A DNA stretch of 64,000 nt, from assembly GCA_013153845.1 (NCBI GenBank), contig JAADDS010000063.1:1-64000 (forward strand), written 5' to 3'. The notes beneath the pieces were generated by a model. That model saw only the letters and a program-made list of their open reading frames with translations, did no database searches and was not told the DNA's origin. Shown here piece after piece: positions 1 through 7,219 of the stretch. The first letter of the stretch is position 1, and each line of letters starts with the position of its first letter. The DNA is from Methanococci archaeon. Its GTDB lineage: Archaea > AGJL01 > Methanococci > Methanococcales > Methanocaldococcaceae. A program made the translations under genes and the position numbers.

Positions 1-316
1 ATAATTTTTCTACCCCCAAATAACCCCTTTTCTTTATAAACCCTATAACAAAACAATTCAGACGTATATTTAAAAAACAACAATAAATAATAAACAAAAA
101 CAAATAACTAAAATAATCAACCGTGGATTTTTAAAAATAATATTAAATAATCAAAAACTCTAAAAAAACTCCATAAATAAAAACATCGAAATATACAAAA
201 TAATAAAATAAACCACCCCTTCGAAACCCACTAAAACCAAATAAAAAACAAAAATCTCAATTAAAAACTCAAAACACAAAAAAACAAAAACAAACAACAA
301 GATAAATAAAAAAATA
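1..316 (-). repeat. CRISPR leader (long repeat), copy A, cut by the window edge
   Basis: This non-coding stretch is nearly the same as 60738-61052 and similar to 6092-6390, where the same element lies directly right of a CRISPR array. By analogy it is the leader of an array lying just left of position 1, transcribed leftward. Shared landmarks are ATAACCCCTTTT, TTTATAAACCCTATAAC, CGTGGATTT and CACCCCTTCGAAACCC. The plus strand is strikingly poor in G, so any transcript of the minus strand is poor in C. In copies B and C about 60 further bases separate this part from the first repeat; here those bases are outside the window. Confidence 0.85.
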
Positions 317-341
317 GAAAAATTTTTAAGTTAATGGGATT

Positions 342-1802
342 TTAGTGCTCTACTTCCCAGAGCCATGGGAATTCATCTATATCATTAAAGTTTTTGTTTT
401 TCATTTCTTCGTAGAGTGTTTCAGTATCTTTTCTGAAGTATTTGTTATATCCTATTAGTTGTTCGTTGTTTGCTAATTCATCTAAGGCCATTTTCAAGTA
501 TTTTTGAGCGTTATCATAATCTCCTAATTTTGCGTAAGTGCATCCAGTCATAACTGTTCCAAGGAAGTAGTAGTTTTCGTGTGCAATACTTCTGTTTGAA
601 ACATTTGGATTATCAACTAGGTATTTGAAGTCCTTTAAAGCGAGTTCGTAGTATGTTTTGTTTCCTGTGTATCTTCCGAGATAGTAGTATGCTAAGCCCC
701 TTTCATAGTGTCCTACTGGAATATCTGCTGGATAGTCATCAGCAGGAGGAACCATCATACTTGAGAATCTTATGTTCTCTTTTAAGTGCTTTATAGCATC
801 GTCTAAATCTCCTTTCTTCATATCTACCATTGCAATGTATCTGTTTGCCTCTCCGTAGTATGGTGAGTAGTCATCTAAATCATCAGATGTTGGGTCTGAA
901 TATTTGTTTATGATTAGGTTACAGCATTTCATAACTTCATCGTATTTTCCTAATTGGTAGGCAGAAACAGCTGTTGGCATGTATCCTAAATCCATTGTCC
1001 AACCTAATTTTGGACCGTAGTTGTCAACGAACATGTGGCATTCTTTGTTTGCAGTTTCATATGTTATTTTTGGATCGTGTAGTTCAGCCAATATAATTGC
1101 TGACCAGACAAGGTGCTCAAATGCTGGCCCTTCTGGAATTGCATATTTTACCATTGGGTTAACTTTTGGATCTGTTAACTGTGAGTAAGCATAGTATTTG
1201 TATGAGTCGTTAAATTCTCCCATTGATAAGTAGGTTCTTGCAATGTTTGCTAATAATGAAGCAGTTCCTCCTTTTCCTGAAACTCTGTATATATCATCTA
1301 TTCCTTCCAATGCTTTGAAGTCAGGAGGTAAGACATACTTAACTTTATCGTTGTAGGTGTCGTAGTAGAGGTAGTTTGCTGCTCCTATCAGTTCATATCC
1401 AAGTGCAGCGTCTTGTGGATCTAAGTCCATAAACCTATGAACGCATTTCATTGCTATATCGTAGTATTTTTGCTCATCTGGAAGTCCTGCTTGAATGTAT
1501 GTTTCGTTTGGATATTTGTCGTAGTGGTAGAAGTGATCTGTATTTGCATAAACGTTTGCTTTGTTATACCATGCCCATGGATAGTAAGGATCTGCCTGTA
1601 TTGCCAAGTCGAAGTAGTGATCTGCTAATTTGTAAGCGGACATGTTTCCGTCAGCAATTGCCTCTCTTAATATTGGAATTCCTTCGTTCGTGTATTTTGC
1701 TGCCAAATATTCTGCTTTATATGTGGTGTATCCGTAAACTGCTAATCCGATCGCTCCGATGATACAGAGTATTCCGATAACGATCTTCGCCGTCTTATTC
1801 AT
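342..1802 (-). CDS. Membrane-anchored TPR-repeat protein
   Basis: This is a 486-residue protein. One N-terminal hydrophobic segment (about residues 3-25, AKIVIGILCIIGAIGLAV) is followed by a long helical domain with degenerate tetratricopeptide repeats. Clear examples have the pattern A-x3-Y-x-LG-x-Y-x2-A-x-K-(F/Y)L, such as the segments around YYYLGRYTGNKTYYELALKD and YAKLGDYDNAQKYLKMAL. The start is the ATG at 1802, placed six bases after GGTGGA. It is the last gene of a minus-strand cassette with two mini-proteins, a radical SAM enzyme and a polytopic membrane protein, 90 bases after the latter. TPR domains bind proteins; the single anchor suggests a scaffold at the cell surface or membrane, which is inference. 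Its 3' end lies next to CRISPR leader A. Confidence 0.8.
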   Translation of the reverse strand: MNKTAKIVIGILCIIGAIGLAVYGYTTYKAEYLAAKYTNEGIPILREAIADGNMSAYKLADHYFDLAIQADPYYPWAWYNKANVYANTDHFYHYDKYPNETYIQAGLPDEQKYYDIAMKCVHRFMDLDPQDAALGYELIGAANYLYYDTYNDKVKYVLPPDFKALEGIDDIYRVSGKGGTASLLANIARTYLSMGEFNDSYKYYAYSQLTDPKVNPMVKYAIPEGPAFEHLVWSAIILAELHDPKITYETANKECHMFVDNYGPKLGWTMDLGYMPTAVSAYQLGKYDEVMKCCNLIINKYSDPTSDDLDDYSPYYGEANRYIAMVDMKKGDLDDAIKHLKENIRFSSMMVPPADDYPADIPVGHYERGLAYYYLGRYTGNKTYYELALKDFKYLVDNPNVSNRSIAHENYYFLGTVMTGCTYAKLGDYDNAQKYLKMALDELANNEQLIGYNKYFRKDTETLYEEMKNKNFNDIDEFPWLWEVEH

Positions 1803-1892
1803 TATATCCACCTTAATTAATTTTTGATTAATTTTTGTTTTTGTTCATTGGTTTTTGATAAGGTTTTATTATGCATAGTCAAATATTCGTAT

Positions 1893-2489
1893 TTACTGTT
1901 TCTGCTCGGTAGCAACAGGAACTGTTTTTTCTAAGTTTATCATGTTCTTTAAATATCTTCCAACGATTCTTCCGATATAGTCCCCAATAAATCCTGAAAC
2001 TATCGATAGGATGAATGTTATAACTAATGCTGAAACGCTGTATCTTGCAGCGAACACATCTGGGTTAAATGCCCAGAACACAGCCCAGTTTATTATAACT
2101 GCAACGGGCAATCCAACTGCTCCATTGTATCTTTCAGTTAGATAACCCATTATGATAAAGGATGTTAACCCAACGATACCGAACCATGGTGGATTTGAGA
2201 CACCAAACCAAGGACTTGCTATTAGAGCGAAGCAAGCGATTAGTGTTGCAGTTAAAACACCGTAGTATTTTCCACATACCTCTTTTGCTATAACAATCCA
2301 AAGTATGTAATAGAACCCTCCAAATAGAACCATCCCCAAGAATGGGGCTCTTATATGGAACAGATTGTACCATAAACTTTCAATTGAGAATAAACTGCTG
2401 AAATATCCTATTAATGCTAAGAAATAAACTATTGCGAATTTTGTTAAGTCAGTATAAAGCTTACCATATACATTGTTTGCAGATGACAT
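1893..2489 (-). CDS. Polytopic membrane protein of the mini-protein/radical SAM cassette
   Basis: This is a 198-residue integral membrane protein with about five or six hydrophobic segments, a short polar N-terminus and a charged C-terminal tail (ending in KTVPVATEQKQ). I do not recognise the family. Small helical-bundle membrane proteins of this size include ECF-transporter S components, but no diagnostic motif is visible. Its first 29 bases overlap the end of the radical SAM gene in another frame, and the start is well supported by GGGGTGA seven bases upstream inside that gene, so the two are translationally coupled. It may export, bind or house the small membrane peptides encoded upstream; that is inference from context only. 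Confidence 0.75.
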   Translation of the reverse strand: MSSANNVYGKLYTDLTKFAIVYFLALIGYFSSLFSIESLWYNLFHIRAPFLGMVLFGGFYYILWIVIAKEVCGKYYGVLTATLIACFALIASPWFGVSNPPWFGIVGLTSFIIMGYLTERYNGAVGLPVAVIINWAVFWAFNPDVFAARYSVSALVITFILSIVSGFIGDYIGRIVGRYLKNMINLEKTVPVATEQKQ

Positions 2490-3306
2490 TGTTTTTCACC
2501 CCTTTTATGAAGAGTATATGTCTTTTTAGCATCTCTTTGTAGGTTGAGTTTCTTGCATCTCCGAGTGTGTCATCACTTAAATAGACGCATGGAGATTGTA
2601 ATCCATCGTATCTGACGAACATACATTTTAATAAAACCCTACAGGGTGTTGTGTGTTTTAATGGGAAATACAATGGAATTTGTTTTCCATATTTTTCTTT
2701 TATTTGGTTGAAGAAGGTTTTTTCTTCTTTTGGGGTTAACCCATATTTTACATCATTATCAACATTGTAAATGTCGAATAACCTGTGGAAGACGATTCCA
2801 TCAACTCCTAATTCAATAGCTTTTTCTACAATATCCTTTATTTCTTCTAAATTTTCTTTGAATACGGTTATATCAAAAAATGTGGTTATCGGAACTCCTC
2901 TCTTTTTCCTCTCTTCAAGTAGGGCCTCAATATTTTTTAAAATCTCTTCCTTTCCATCTAATGTAAATATTCCAAAGGCAATTTCATCCAATCCACTTTC
3001 CAAGACCTCGTCTAATCTCTCTCCAAGTAGTTTTCCATTAGTGCATAAACTCGCTTTGACGTTTTGCTGTTTTATGTATTTTACCATTTTAAACAGGTCT
3101 GGATGTAAAAAACACTCTCCCCATCCGTGTAAAGCAACTTCGTCGAATTCGCTTATTGGGAGTTTGGTAAAGTCCTCATAACTCATATATCCAACTCCCC
3201 TTTTCCAGTGCGTCCTCATACATATCTTGCAGTTGCTATTACAGTCATTGGTTGTTTCGACTTGCAGTATCTTAGGTTTTATCATTGATGTTAAAATCGA
3301 AAGCAC
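2461..3306 (-). CDS. Radical SAM enzyme with SPASM-like C-terminus
   Basis: The CX3CX2C signature (NDCNSNCKICMRT) that binds the SAM-cleaving 4Fe-4S cluster lies near residue 25, followed by the usual partial TIM barrel (EVALHGWGECFLHPDLF, CTNGKLL). The C-terminal about 60 residues hold additional cysteines in the order PCRVLLKC, DGLQSPC and CKQCIW-end, resembling a SPASM/twitch domain that binds an auxiliary Fe-S cluster. Such domains are frequent in enzymes that modify peptides. I chose GTG at 3306 because GGTGG lies five bases upstream; an ATG three codons earlier overlaps that site. The gene sits just after two tiny peptide genes and overlaps the next membrane gene. Its substrate is unknown; the peptides are the obvious candidates by context. 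Confidence 0.85.
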   Translation of the reverse strand: MLSILTSMIKPKILQVETTNDCNSNCKICMRTHWKRGVGYMSYEDFTKLPISEFDEVALHGWGECFLHPDLFKMVKYIKQQNVKASLCTNGKLLGERLDEVLESGLDEIAFGIFTLDGKEEILKNIEALLEERKKRGVPITTFFDITVFKENLEEIKDIVEKAIELGVDGIVFHRLFDIYNVDNDVKYGLTPKEEKTFFNQIKEKYGKQIPLYFPLKHTTPCRVLLKCMFVRYDGLQSPCVYLSDDTLGDARNSTYKEMLKRHILFIKGVKNNVICKQCIW

Positions 3307-3420
3307 GTCATCCACCGTTATGTCGCTCTATTTGATATTACTATTTTCCAAACAATCTTACATATTAATTTTATTTCCATTTCAATTATTAAACACCTGT
3401 TAATAAAAAATGAAGATAAT

Positions 3421-3445
3421 AACAGATCCTAATTTAGGATCTGTT
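3421..3445 (-). terminator. Perfect 11-bp hairpin overlapping the stop codon of the second mini-protein
   Basis: AACAGATCCTA and TAGGATCTGTT are exact inverted repeats with a three-base loop. The hairpin covers the last codons and stop of the mini-protein gene and is followed on the minus strand by a T-rich run. It may end or stabilise a highly expressed mini-protein mRNA and lower read-through into the radical SAM gene. Confidence 0.5.
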
Positions 3446-3586
3446 TAATACTGCACTTAAAGTGTCTTTGAATGCGAATAAGACAACTCCGATTATTCCT
3501 GCAAACCCTATGATCTCAGCGATCATTAAGGCCTGGGAGATCATTGTGGCTCCAACGCTTGTAGTTGCTGAAACTGGTGCACACAT
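3434..3586 (-). CDS. 50-residue membrane mini-protein, MCAP type (second of pair)
   Basis: This is a complete 50-codon gene preceded by a very strong Shine-Dalgarno sequence (GGAGGTGATAATCG then ATG). The product begins MCAPVSATTSVGATM and continues as one hydrophobic helix (about residues 15-38, through IIGFAGIIGVVLFAF), ending with a short charged tail (KDTLSAVLNRS). The first six residues match the neighbouring mini-protein (MC[AT]P[VI]S). A small residue at position 2 would allow methionine removal, leaving an N-terminal cysteine. It does not show a canonical class III prepilin motif (QxSxE). I do not recognise the family. It could be a structural subunit, a modified peptide or a small membrane regulator. 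Confidence 0.8.
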   Translation of the reverse strand: MCAPVSATTSVGATMISQALMIAEIIGFAGIIGVVLFAFKDTLSAVLNRS

Positions 3587-3654
3587 CGATTATCACCTCC
3601 AAAAAATTGTCCATTTTAGAGATTTATTGCTACCCCAAAAAGAAAATTATGTAT

Positions 3655-3813
3655 TTATTCAGACATTGGGACTTTTGAGATATTTTCGACTTTTGAGCTA
3701 ACAAAGCTCCATGCTGAGACCAACATTAATGCAGCTGCTCCTAAGATGTATGGAAGCATCATTCCAACACTTGGTAATGCTCCCATTGCGGTAACTGATA
3801 TTGGGGTGCACAT
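3655..3813 (-). CDS. 52-residue membrane mini-protein, MCTP type (first of pair)
   Basis: This complete 52-codon gene starts after GGAGGTGAAAACT, an almost perfect Shine-Dalgarno match. The product begins MCTPISVTAMGALPSVG and has a hydrophobic stretch at about residues 17-37 (including LPYILGAAALMLVSAWSF), then a polar tail ending VPMSE. Start motif, length and topology match the mini-protein 68 bases downstream, so the two are probably ancient paralogues. A strong TATA box and a palindrome lie immediately upstream. It is the first gene of the cassette that continues with the radical SAM enzyme, the polytopic membrane protein and the TPR protein. Function unknown. Confidence 0.8.
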   Translation of the reverse strand: MCTPISVTAMGALPSVGMMLPYILGAAALMLVSAWSFVSSKVENISKVPMSE

Positions 3814-3833
3814 AGTTTTCACCTCCACAAAGT

Positions 3834-3869
3834 TTTACAATTTGTAAAGTTGACTTTATGATATATAAA
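3834..3869 (-). promoter_or_regulatory. Promoter and start-site palindrome of the mini-protein cassette
   Basis: On the minus strand a TATA box (TTTATATAT, 3861-3869) is followed about 20 bases downstream by the perfect 15-base palindrome TTTACAAATTGTAAA (3834-3848). The palindrome lies where an archaeal transcript would start, so it could be an operator or a 5' hairpin. The ribosome binding site follows at about 3820. Confidence 0.55.
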
Positions 3870-4255
3870 AGTTTTTGTTAACATTTTTGTAGTTTTTTTA
3901 GGTTAGTATTACTTTTTGAATACGATTTTTTGAAATAATAATTATAATTATGATATTTTATTATATTAGTATGATTAATTAGGTAATATTTGAAACGTTT
4001 ACTGTTTTGCAATAAAACTGCAATAAGTGAAAAATAATCTTTTATGATATTAATTGAATATCTATTTAAAAACTGGAAATAATTCATAATTTAGTCAAAA
4101 ATAAAGGTTTTTTACTTGATAAAATTGCAATTTATTGTGTTTTTATTAATATCAAAGTTATGAAGGTAAGGGGTTAATAATAGGGTTGGGTAGATCACAT
4201 CTTTATATTTACAATAATAAATACAAACAAAAAATTTTTAAACTGGAACTGTGCT
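3870..4255. other. AT-rich intergenic region between divergent genes
   Basis: I see no convincing gene here. The one open frame (minus strand, 3878-4087) is lysine, asparagine and tyrosine rich with no good ribosome binding site, as expected of AT-rich non-coding DNA. The region separates the mini-protein cassette from the gene at 4341; the latter has a TATA-like AAATATAAATTTA at about 4257-4269. Confidence 0.6.
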
Positions 4256-4340
4256 AAAATATAAATTTAAAACATACAAAATATAGCAGTTGACTTAAAT
4301 TAAAAGATAGTTGGATAATAGTTATAAGATGTGAATGAGT

Positions 4341-4802
4341 ATGGATTATGGTGTATTGGTTGTGTTATTTTTTATTTTGGGATTGATCTTTTGTAGTTAT
4401 ATAATATACTGTATTATTGTGGGAGGTAAAGAAGTAAAAGAAGTATTTAAAGAGGTAAGATCCGATATTAAAGAGCCGATGATCTTTTTGATACTGATAA
4501 TTGTTATTTTATATGTTGTTCAGTTATTTAATATGAGAATGTGGATGGTCTATGTTGTCATATTGGTATTTTCCCTTATTTATAATTTTATTCGAAAGAA
4601 ATCATTTAAATCAAACATATTGAAATTTTTTGAGGGTATTGCTCTCTTATGTTTATTACTGATCCTCTATACATTTATATTTAGAATTTTAATATTTTTT
4701 AACATTTCAGAAACGACCTCTGCCTTTATAACTCCTCTTGTTTCCTTATCAATACTCTTTCTTATATTATTGATGGTGGATTATATAAACACGAAAAAAT
4801 AA
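4341..4802 (+). CDS. Hypothetical membrane protein, about five helices
   Basis: A 153-residue very hydrophobic protein with about five predicted membrane segments: residues 5-30, about 50-65, 68-85, 95-117 and 125-148, separated by short charged loops (KEVKEVFKEVRSDIKEP; RKKSFKSN). I chose the ATG at 4341 because GATGTGA lies six bases upstream; the ATG at 4335 abuts it. No family is recognised. It is transcribed away from the mini-protein cassette, across a shared 500-base gap, and may or may not be linked to it. Confidence 0.65.
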   Translation: MDYGVLVVLFFILGLIFCSYIIYCIIVGGKEVKEVFKEVRSDIKEPMIFLILIIVILYVVQLFNMRMWMVYVVILVFSLIYNFIRKKSFKSNILKFFEGIALLCLLLILYTFIFRILIFFNISETTSAFITPLVSLSILFLILLMVDYINTKK

Positions 4803-4918
4803 GGCAAAAAAGGTTTAGGGTAGAGAGATAGGGTAAAAAATAGATAAAAAATATAAAGATAAAAATAAAAGAAACATAAGAAAATATAATCTAAATTTAT
4901 TAATAGGGGGGATGTTTA

Positions 4919-5653
4919 ATGTATGTAAGTGATTTTATAAGATTTATTGAAGAGTTTGCCCCAAAAGAACTGGCAATTGAGGGAGATAATGTGGGACTTC
5001 AAGTTGGAGGTAATGTAGAAAAGGACTTGAATATGATTGGAGTAGCTCTTGATCCTTCTCTACATGTAATTAAAAAAGCGAAAGATTTTGAAGTGGATAT
5101 TTTATTTACACATCATCCTTTGTTAAAAGACCCAATAAGGAATTTTACTGGCGTAATTTACAAAAAACTTAAAATTTTAATGGAAAATGATATTATACTT
5201 TATTCTGCACACACTAACTTAGATATATGTAGGAATGGATTAAATGATGCATTATCTTCTTTATATGGGTTGAAGGATGTTGAATATATATATGATAACG
5301 GTCTTGGAAGAGTTGGACTCTTTGAAGGTAGTTTTGAGGATTTTTTGAAAATAACAAAAACATATCTGCATGAAAATCCTGTAGTAGTTAAGAGTAGGGA
5401 TGTTGATGAAAACTTCAAATTAGCTGTGCTTTCCGGCTATGGATTATCTCAATCCGCAGTGAAGTATGTTTCAGAAAAAGCAGATGTTTATCTCTCTGGA
5501 GATCTCACTCATCATTCTAAAATATTGGCTGAGGAACTTGGTTTAGTGGTTGTAGATGCTACTCATTACTCCACTGAGGTTTACGGCCTTAAAAAAATTA
5601 AAGATATGTTAATCGATAAATTGGGTGTTGAAGTTATAAGTTTAGATTTTTAA
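4919..5653 (+). CDS. NIF3-family dinuclear-metal protein
   Basis: A 244-residue protein with the NIF3/YbgI metal-binding pattern: THHP at about residues 64-67, SAHTNLD at about 97-103, and near the C-terminus GDLTHHSK and DATHYSTE, which supply the remaining His and Glu ligands. Family members form hexameric rings with a two-metal centre facing the cavity. The family is often labelled GTP cyclohydrolase I type 2, but its physiological reaction is unsettled. Length is typical of the single-domain form. The start ATG follows GGGGGG and a GATG stretch. It stands alone, with a CRISPR array immediately downstream. Confidence 0.9.
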   Translation: MYVSDFIRFIEEFAPKELAIEGDNVGLQVGGNVEKDLNMIGVALDPSLHVIKKAKDFEVDILFTHHPLLKDPIRNFTGVIYKKLKILMENDIILYSAHTNLDICRNGLNDALSSLYGLKDVEYIYDNGLGRVGLFEGSFEDFLKITKTYLHENPVVVKSRDVDENFKLAVLSGYGLSQSAVKYVSEKADVYLSGDLTHHSKILAEELGLVVVDATHYSTEVYGLKKIKDMLIDKLGVEVISLDF

Positions 5654-5750
5654 TATTTGGTTTTGGAAAAATAATAATTAAACAATTCTTTCAGAGCTTC
5701 TGCCTCTTAAGGGTTTAGGAGTATAAATTCAATAGAAAATCAGATTGCTG

Positions 5751-6031
5751 TTTTCATCCCTTAGAGGGTTTGATTTAATTCTAAAAATTGATTTTAATAT
5801 CTTTTCATCACGACTCGTGCTGATTTTAATTCATACAAAAATTCATCTGAATGTTTTTCTATTAAATTTCCATCACGAAACGTGCTTATTTTAATGCCAT
5901 TCTTTGGCCGTCCAAGATGTTATTAAAAAATAATTTCCATCACGCCTCGTGCTTATTTTAATCTACTGGGAACTCAAACAAGAAAATGAAAAACTAAAAA
6001 AGTTTCCATCACGCCTCGTGCTTATTTTAAT
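5751..6031 (-). CRISPR. Short, decaying CRISPR array (five recognisable repeats)
   Basis: Plus-strand repeats of 29 nt lie at 5751-5779, 5802-5830, 5867-5895, 5934-5962 and 6003-6031, with spacers of 22, 36, 38 and 40 nt. The two leader-proximal copies are identical (key parts TTTCCATCACG, CCT, CGTGCTTATTTTAAT). The third has AAA in the loop, the fourth ACT with GCTGATTTTAAT. The fifth (CATCCCTTAGAGGGTTTGA) is strongly diverged and resembles the repeat of the array at 59951. A possible sixth remnant lies near 5700-5735. The short 22-nt spacer and drift away from the leader show loss at the distal end. Transcription is leftward from the leader at 6032. No cas genes are in the window. Confidence 0.85.
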
Positions 6032-6390
6032 AGGACAATTTTTCTTAAATTTTATTATAATGTTTTTACTGATATTTATAGTTTTCTATACCATATTTCT
6101 ACCTCCAAATAACCCCTTTTCTTTATAAACCCTATAACAAAACAATTCAAACTTCTATCTAAAAAACAACAATAAATAAAAAATAAAAACAAGAAATATA
6201 ATTAATCAAACGTGGATTTTTAAAAACAACTTCAATAAATTAAAAACTCTAAAAAAACTCTATAAATAAAAACATCAAAATATCTAAAATAATAAAATAA
6301 ACTACCCCTTCGAAACCCACTAAAACCAAATAAAAAATAAAAACTAAGACAAAAAACTCAAAACACAAAAAAATAAAAACAAACAACGAG
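6032..6390 (-). repeat. CRISPR leader (long repeat), copy B
   Basis: This non-coding element separates the first repeat of the short array from the stop codon of the methyltransferase gene at 6394. From about 6092 it aligns with copies A (1-316) and C (60738-61052), sharing AAATAACCCCTTTTC, CGTGGATTTTTAAAAA and CACTAAAACC-type blocks. The first 60 bases next to the array are only loosely similar to the matching part of copy C. It is more diverged than A and C are from each other, in line with an older, decaying locus. It should contain the promoter of the crRNA precursor. Confidence 0.8.
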
Positions 6391-6393
6391 AAA

Positions 6394-7179
6394 TCAGCAT
6401 CTAAACCCTTTAATTACGTATCTTAATCTATTTCCTGTTTTAATCTCATCAATCTCAACATTTAATCCAACATCCTTCATTTTTTTAATTATAAGGGCTC
6501 TCCTTTTCTCTGGTTTTTTTGGTAGCATTAGTGAAATAACTCCTTTTTTATTTAAAAAATTGATACCTTCCTCTATTATTTTTAATGAAAAAGTTTCTCC
6601 AAACTTTCCTCCCCCAATTAACTCAACATTCTTAGCTAACGCTCCCCCAAATTTTCTTCCACTTGCTACGGAGTTATCTGAATAAAAAGGAGGATAAGAT
6701 ATGATTAAATCAAATTTTTTATCTTTAATCTCATCAATTCCACTGATAACCCTTCCTTTGGAGTTTATAATTTCAATATTTAAGTTATTCCTTTTTATAT
6801 TGTATTTGGCAAGGTTTATGAACTCTTCGTCAACCTCAGTGGCATAAATCTCTGCATTGTAATATTTTTTTATTAAGAGGGAGATAATTGCAGAATGCCC
6901 AGTCCCAATTTCTAAGACAAGCGGTTTTTTTATGTTGAGGTTTTCTAAGGTTTTAAATGTTGATTTTATAAATAAATATCTGTTTATTGGTGTTGGAATG
7001 AGGCCTTTATCGTGAAGTTCAACATCTAATCCAAACAAAACCTTTAAGATTGTCTTGTTGTATTCTATTAACGCCTCTTTATTTTTAAAGTTGATTCTAA
7101 GTTTATTTCCTTTTTTATATACATATTTTTTCAATTTTTCATTATATTTTACTGCTTCTTCAATTTTTAATCCAATCAT
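6394..7179 (-). CDS. SAM-dependent methyltransferase, RlmF/METTL16-like
   Basis: A 261-residue class I methyltransferase. Motif I (LEIGTGHSAI) is at about residues 89-98, the acidic ribose-binding residue is in ATEVDEEF, and the catalytic motif IV is SYPPFY at about 161-166, of the (D/N/S)PP(Y/F) type used for adenine N6 or other planar nitrogens. A conserved following stretch (GGKFGETFSLKIIEEG) resembles the RlmF/METTL16 group, suggesting an rRNA or small RNA adenine as substrate. The specific target is not evident. It lies 40 bases downstream of the beta-CASP ribonuclease gene in the same direction, so an RNA role fits. Confidence 0.8.
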   Translation of the reverse strand: MIGLKIEEAVKYNEKLKKYVYKKGNKLRINFKNKEALIEYNKTILKVLFGLDVELHDKGLIPTPINRYLFIKSTFKTLENLNIKKPLVLEIGTGHSAIISLLIKKYYNAEIYATEVDEEFINLAKYNIKRNNLNIEIINSKGRVISGIDEIKDKKFDLIISYPPFYSDNSVASGRKFGGALAKNVELIGGGKFGETFSLKIIEEGINFLNKKGVISLMLPKKPEKRRALIIKKMKDVGLNVEIDEIKTGNRLRYVIKGFRC

Positions 7180-7219
7180 GAATCTTTGCCACCCCTATGT
7201 TTGTATATCCATTTATATT

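Noticed and set aside
180-240. CACCCCTTCGAAACCC in the leaders as a tRNA T-arm
   Set aside because: No matching acceptor, D or anticodon arms nearby; it is part of the conserved leader.
1437-1762. Plus-strand frames inside the TPR gene
   Set aside because: They are antisense to a well supported protein and consist of Cys, Ile and Leu runs.
3434-3586. Mini-protein as a type IV pilin with class III signal
   Set aside because: There is no basic residue before the helix and no QxSxE motif at the helix start; QALMIAE only loosely resembles it.
3878-4087. Open frame on the minus strand upstream of the mini-protein cassette
   Set aside because: Composition is Asn, Tyr, Lys and Leu rich as in random AT-rich DNA, and no ribosome binding site precedes it.
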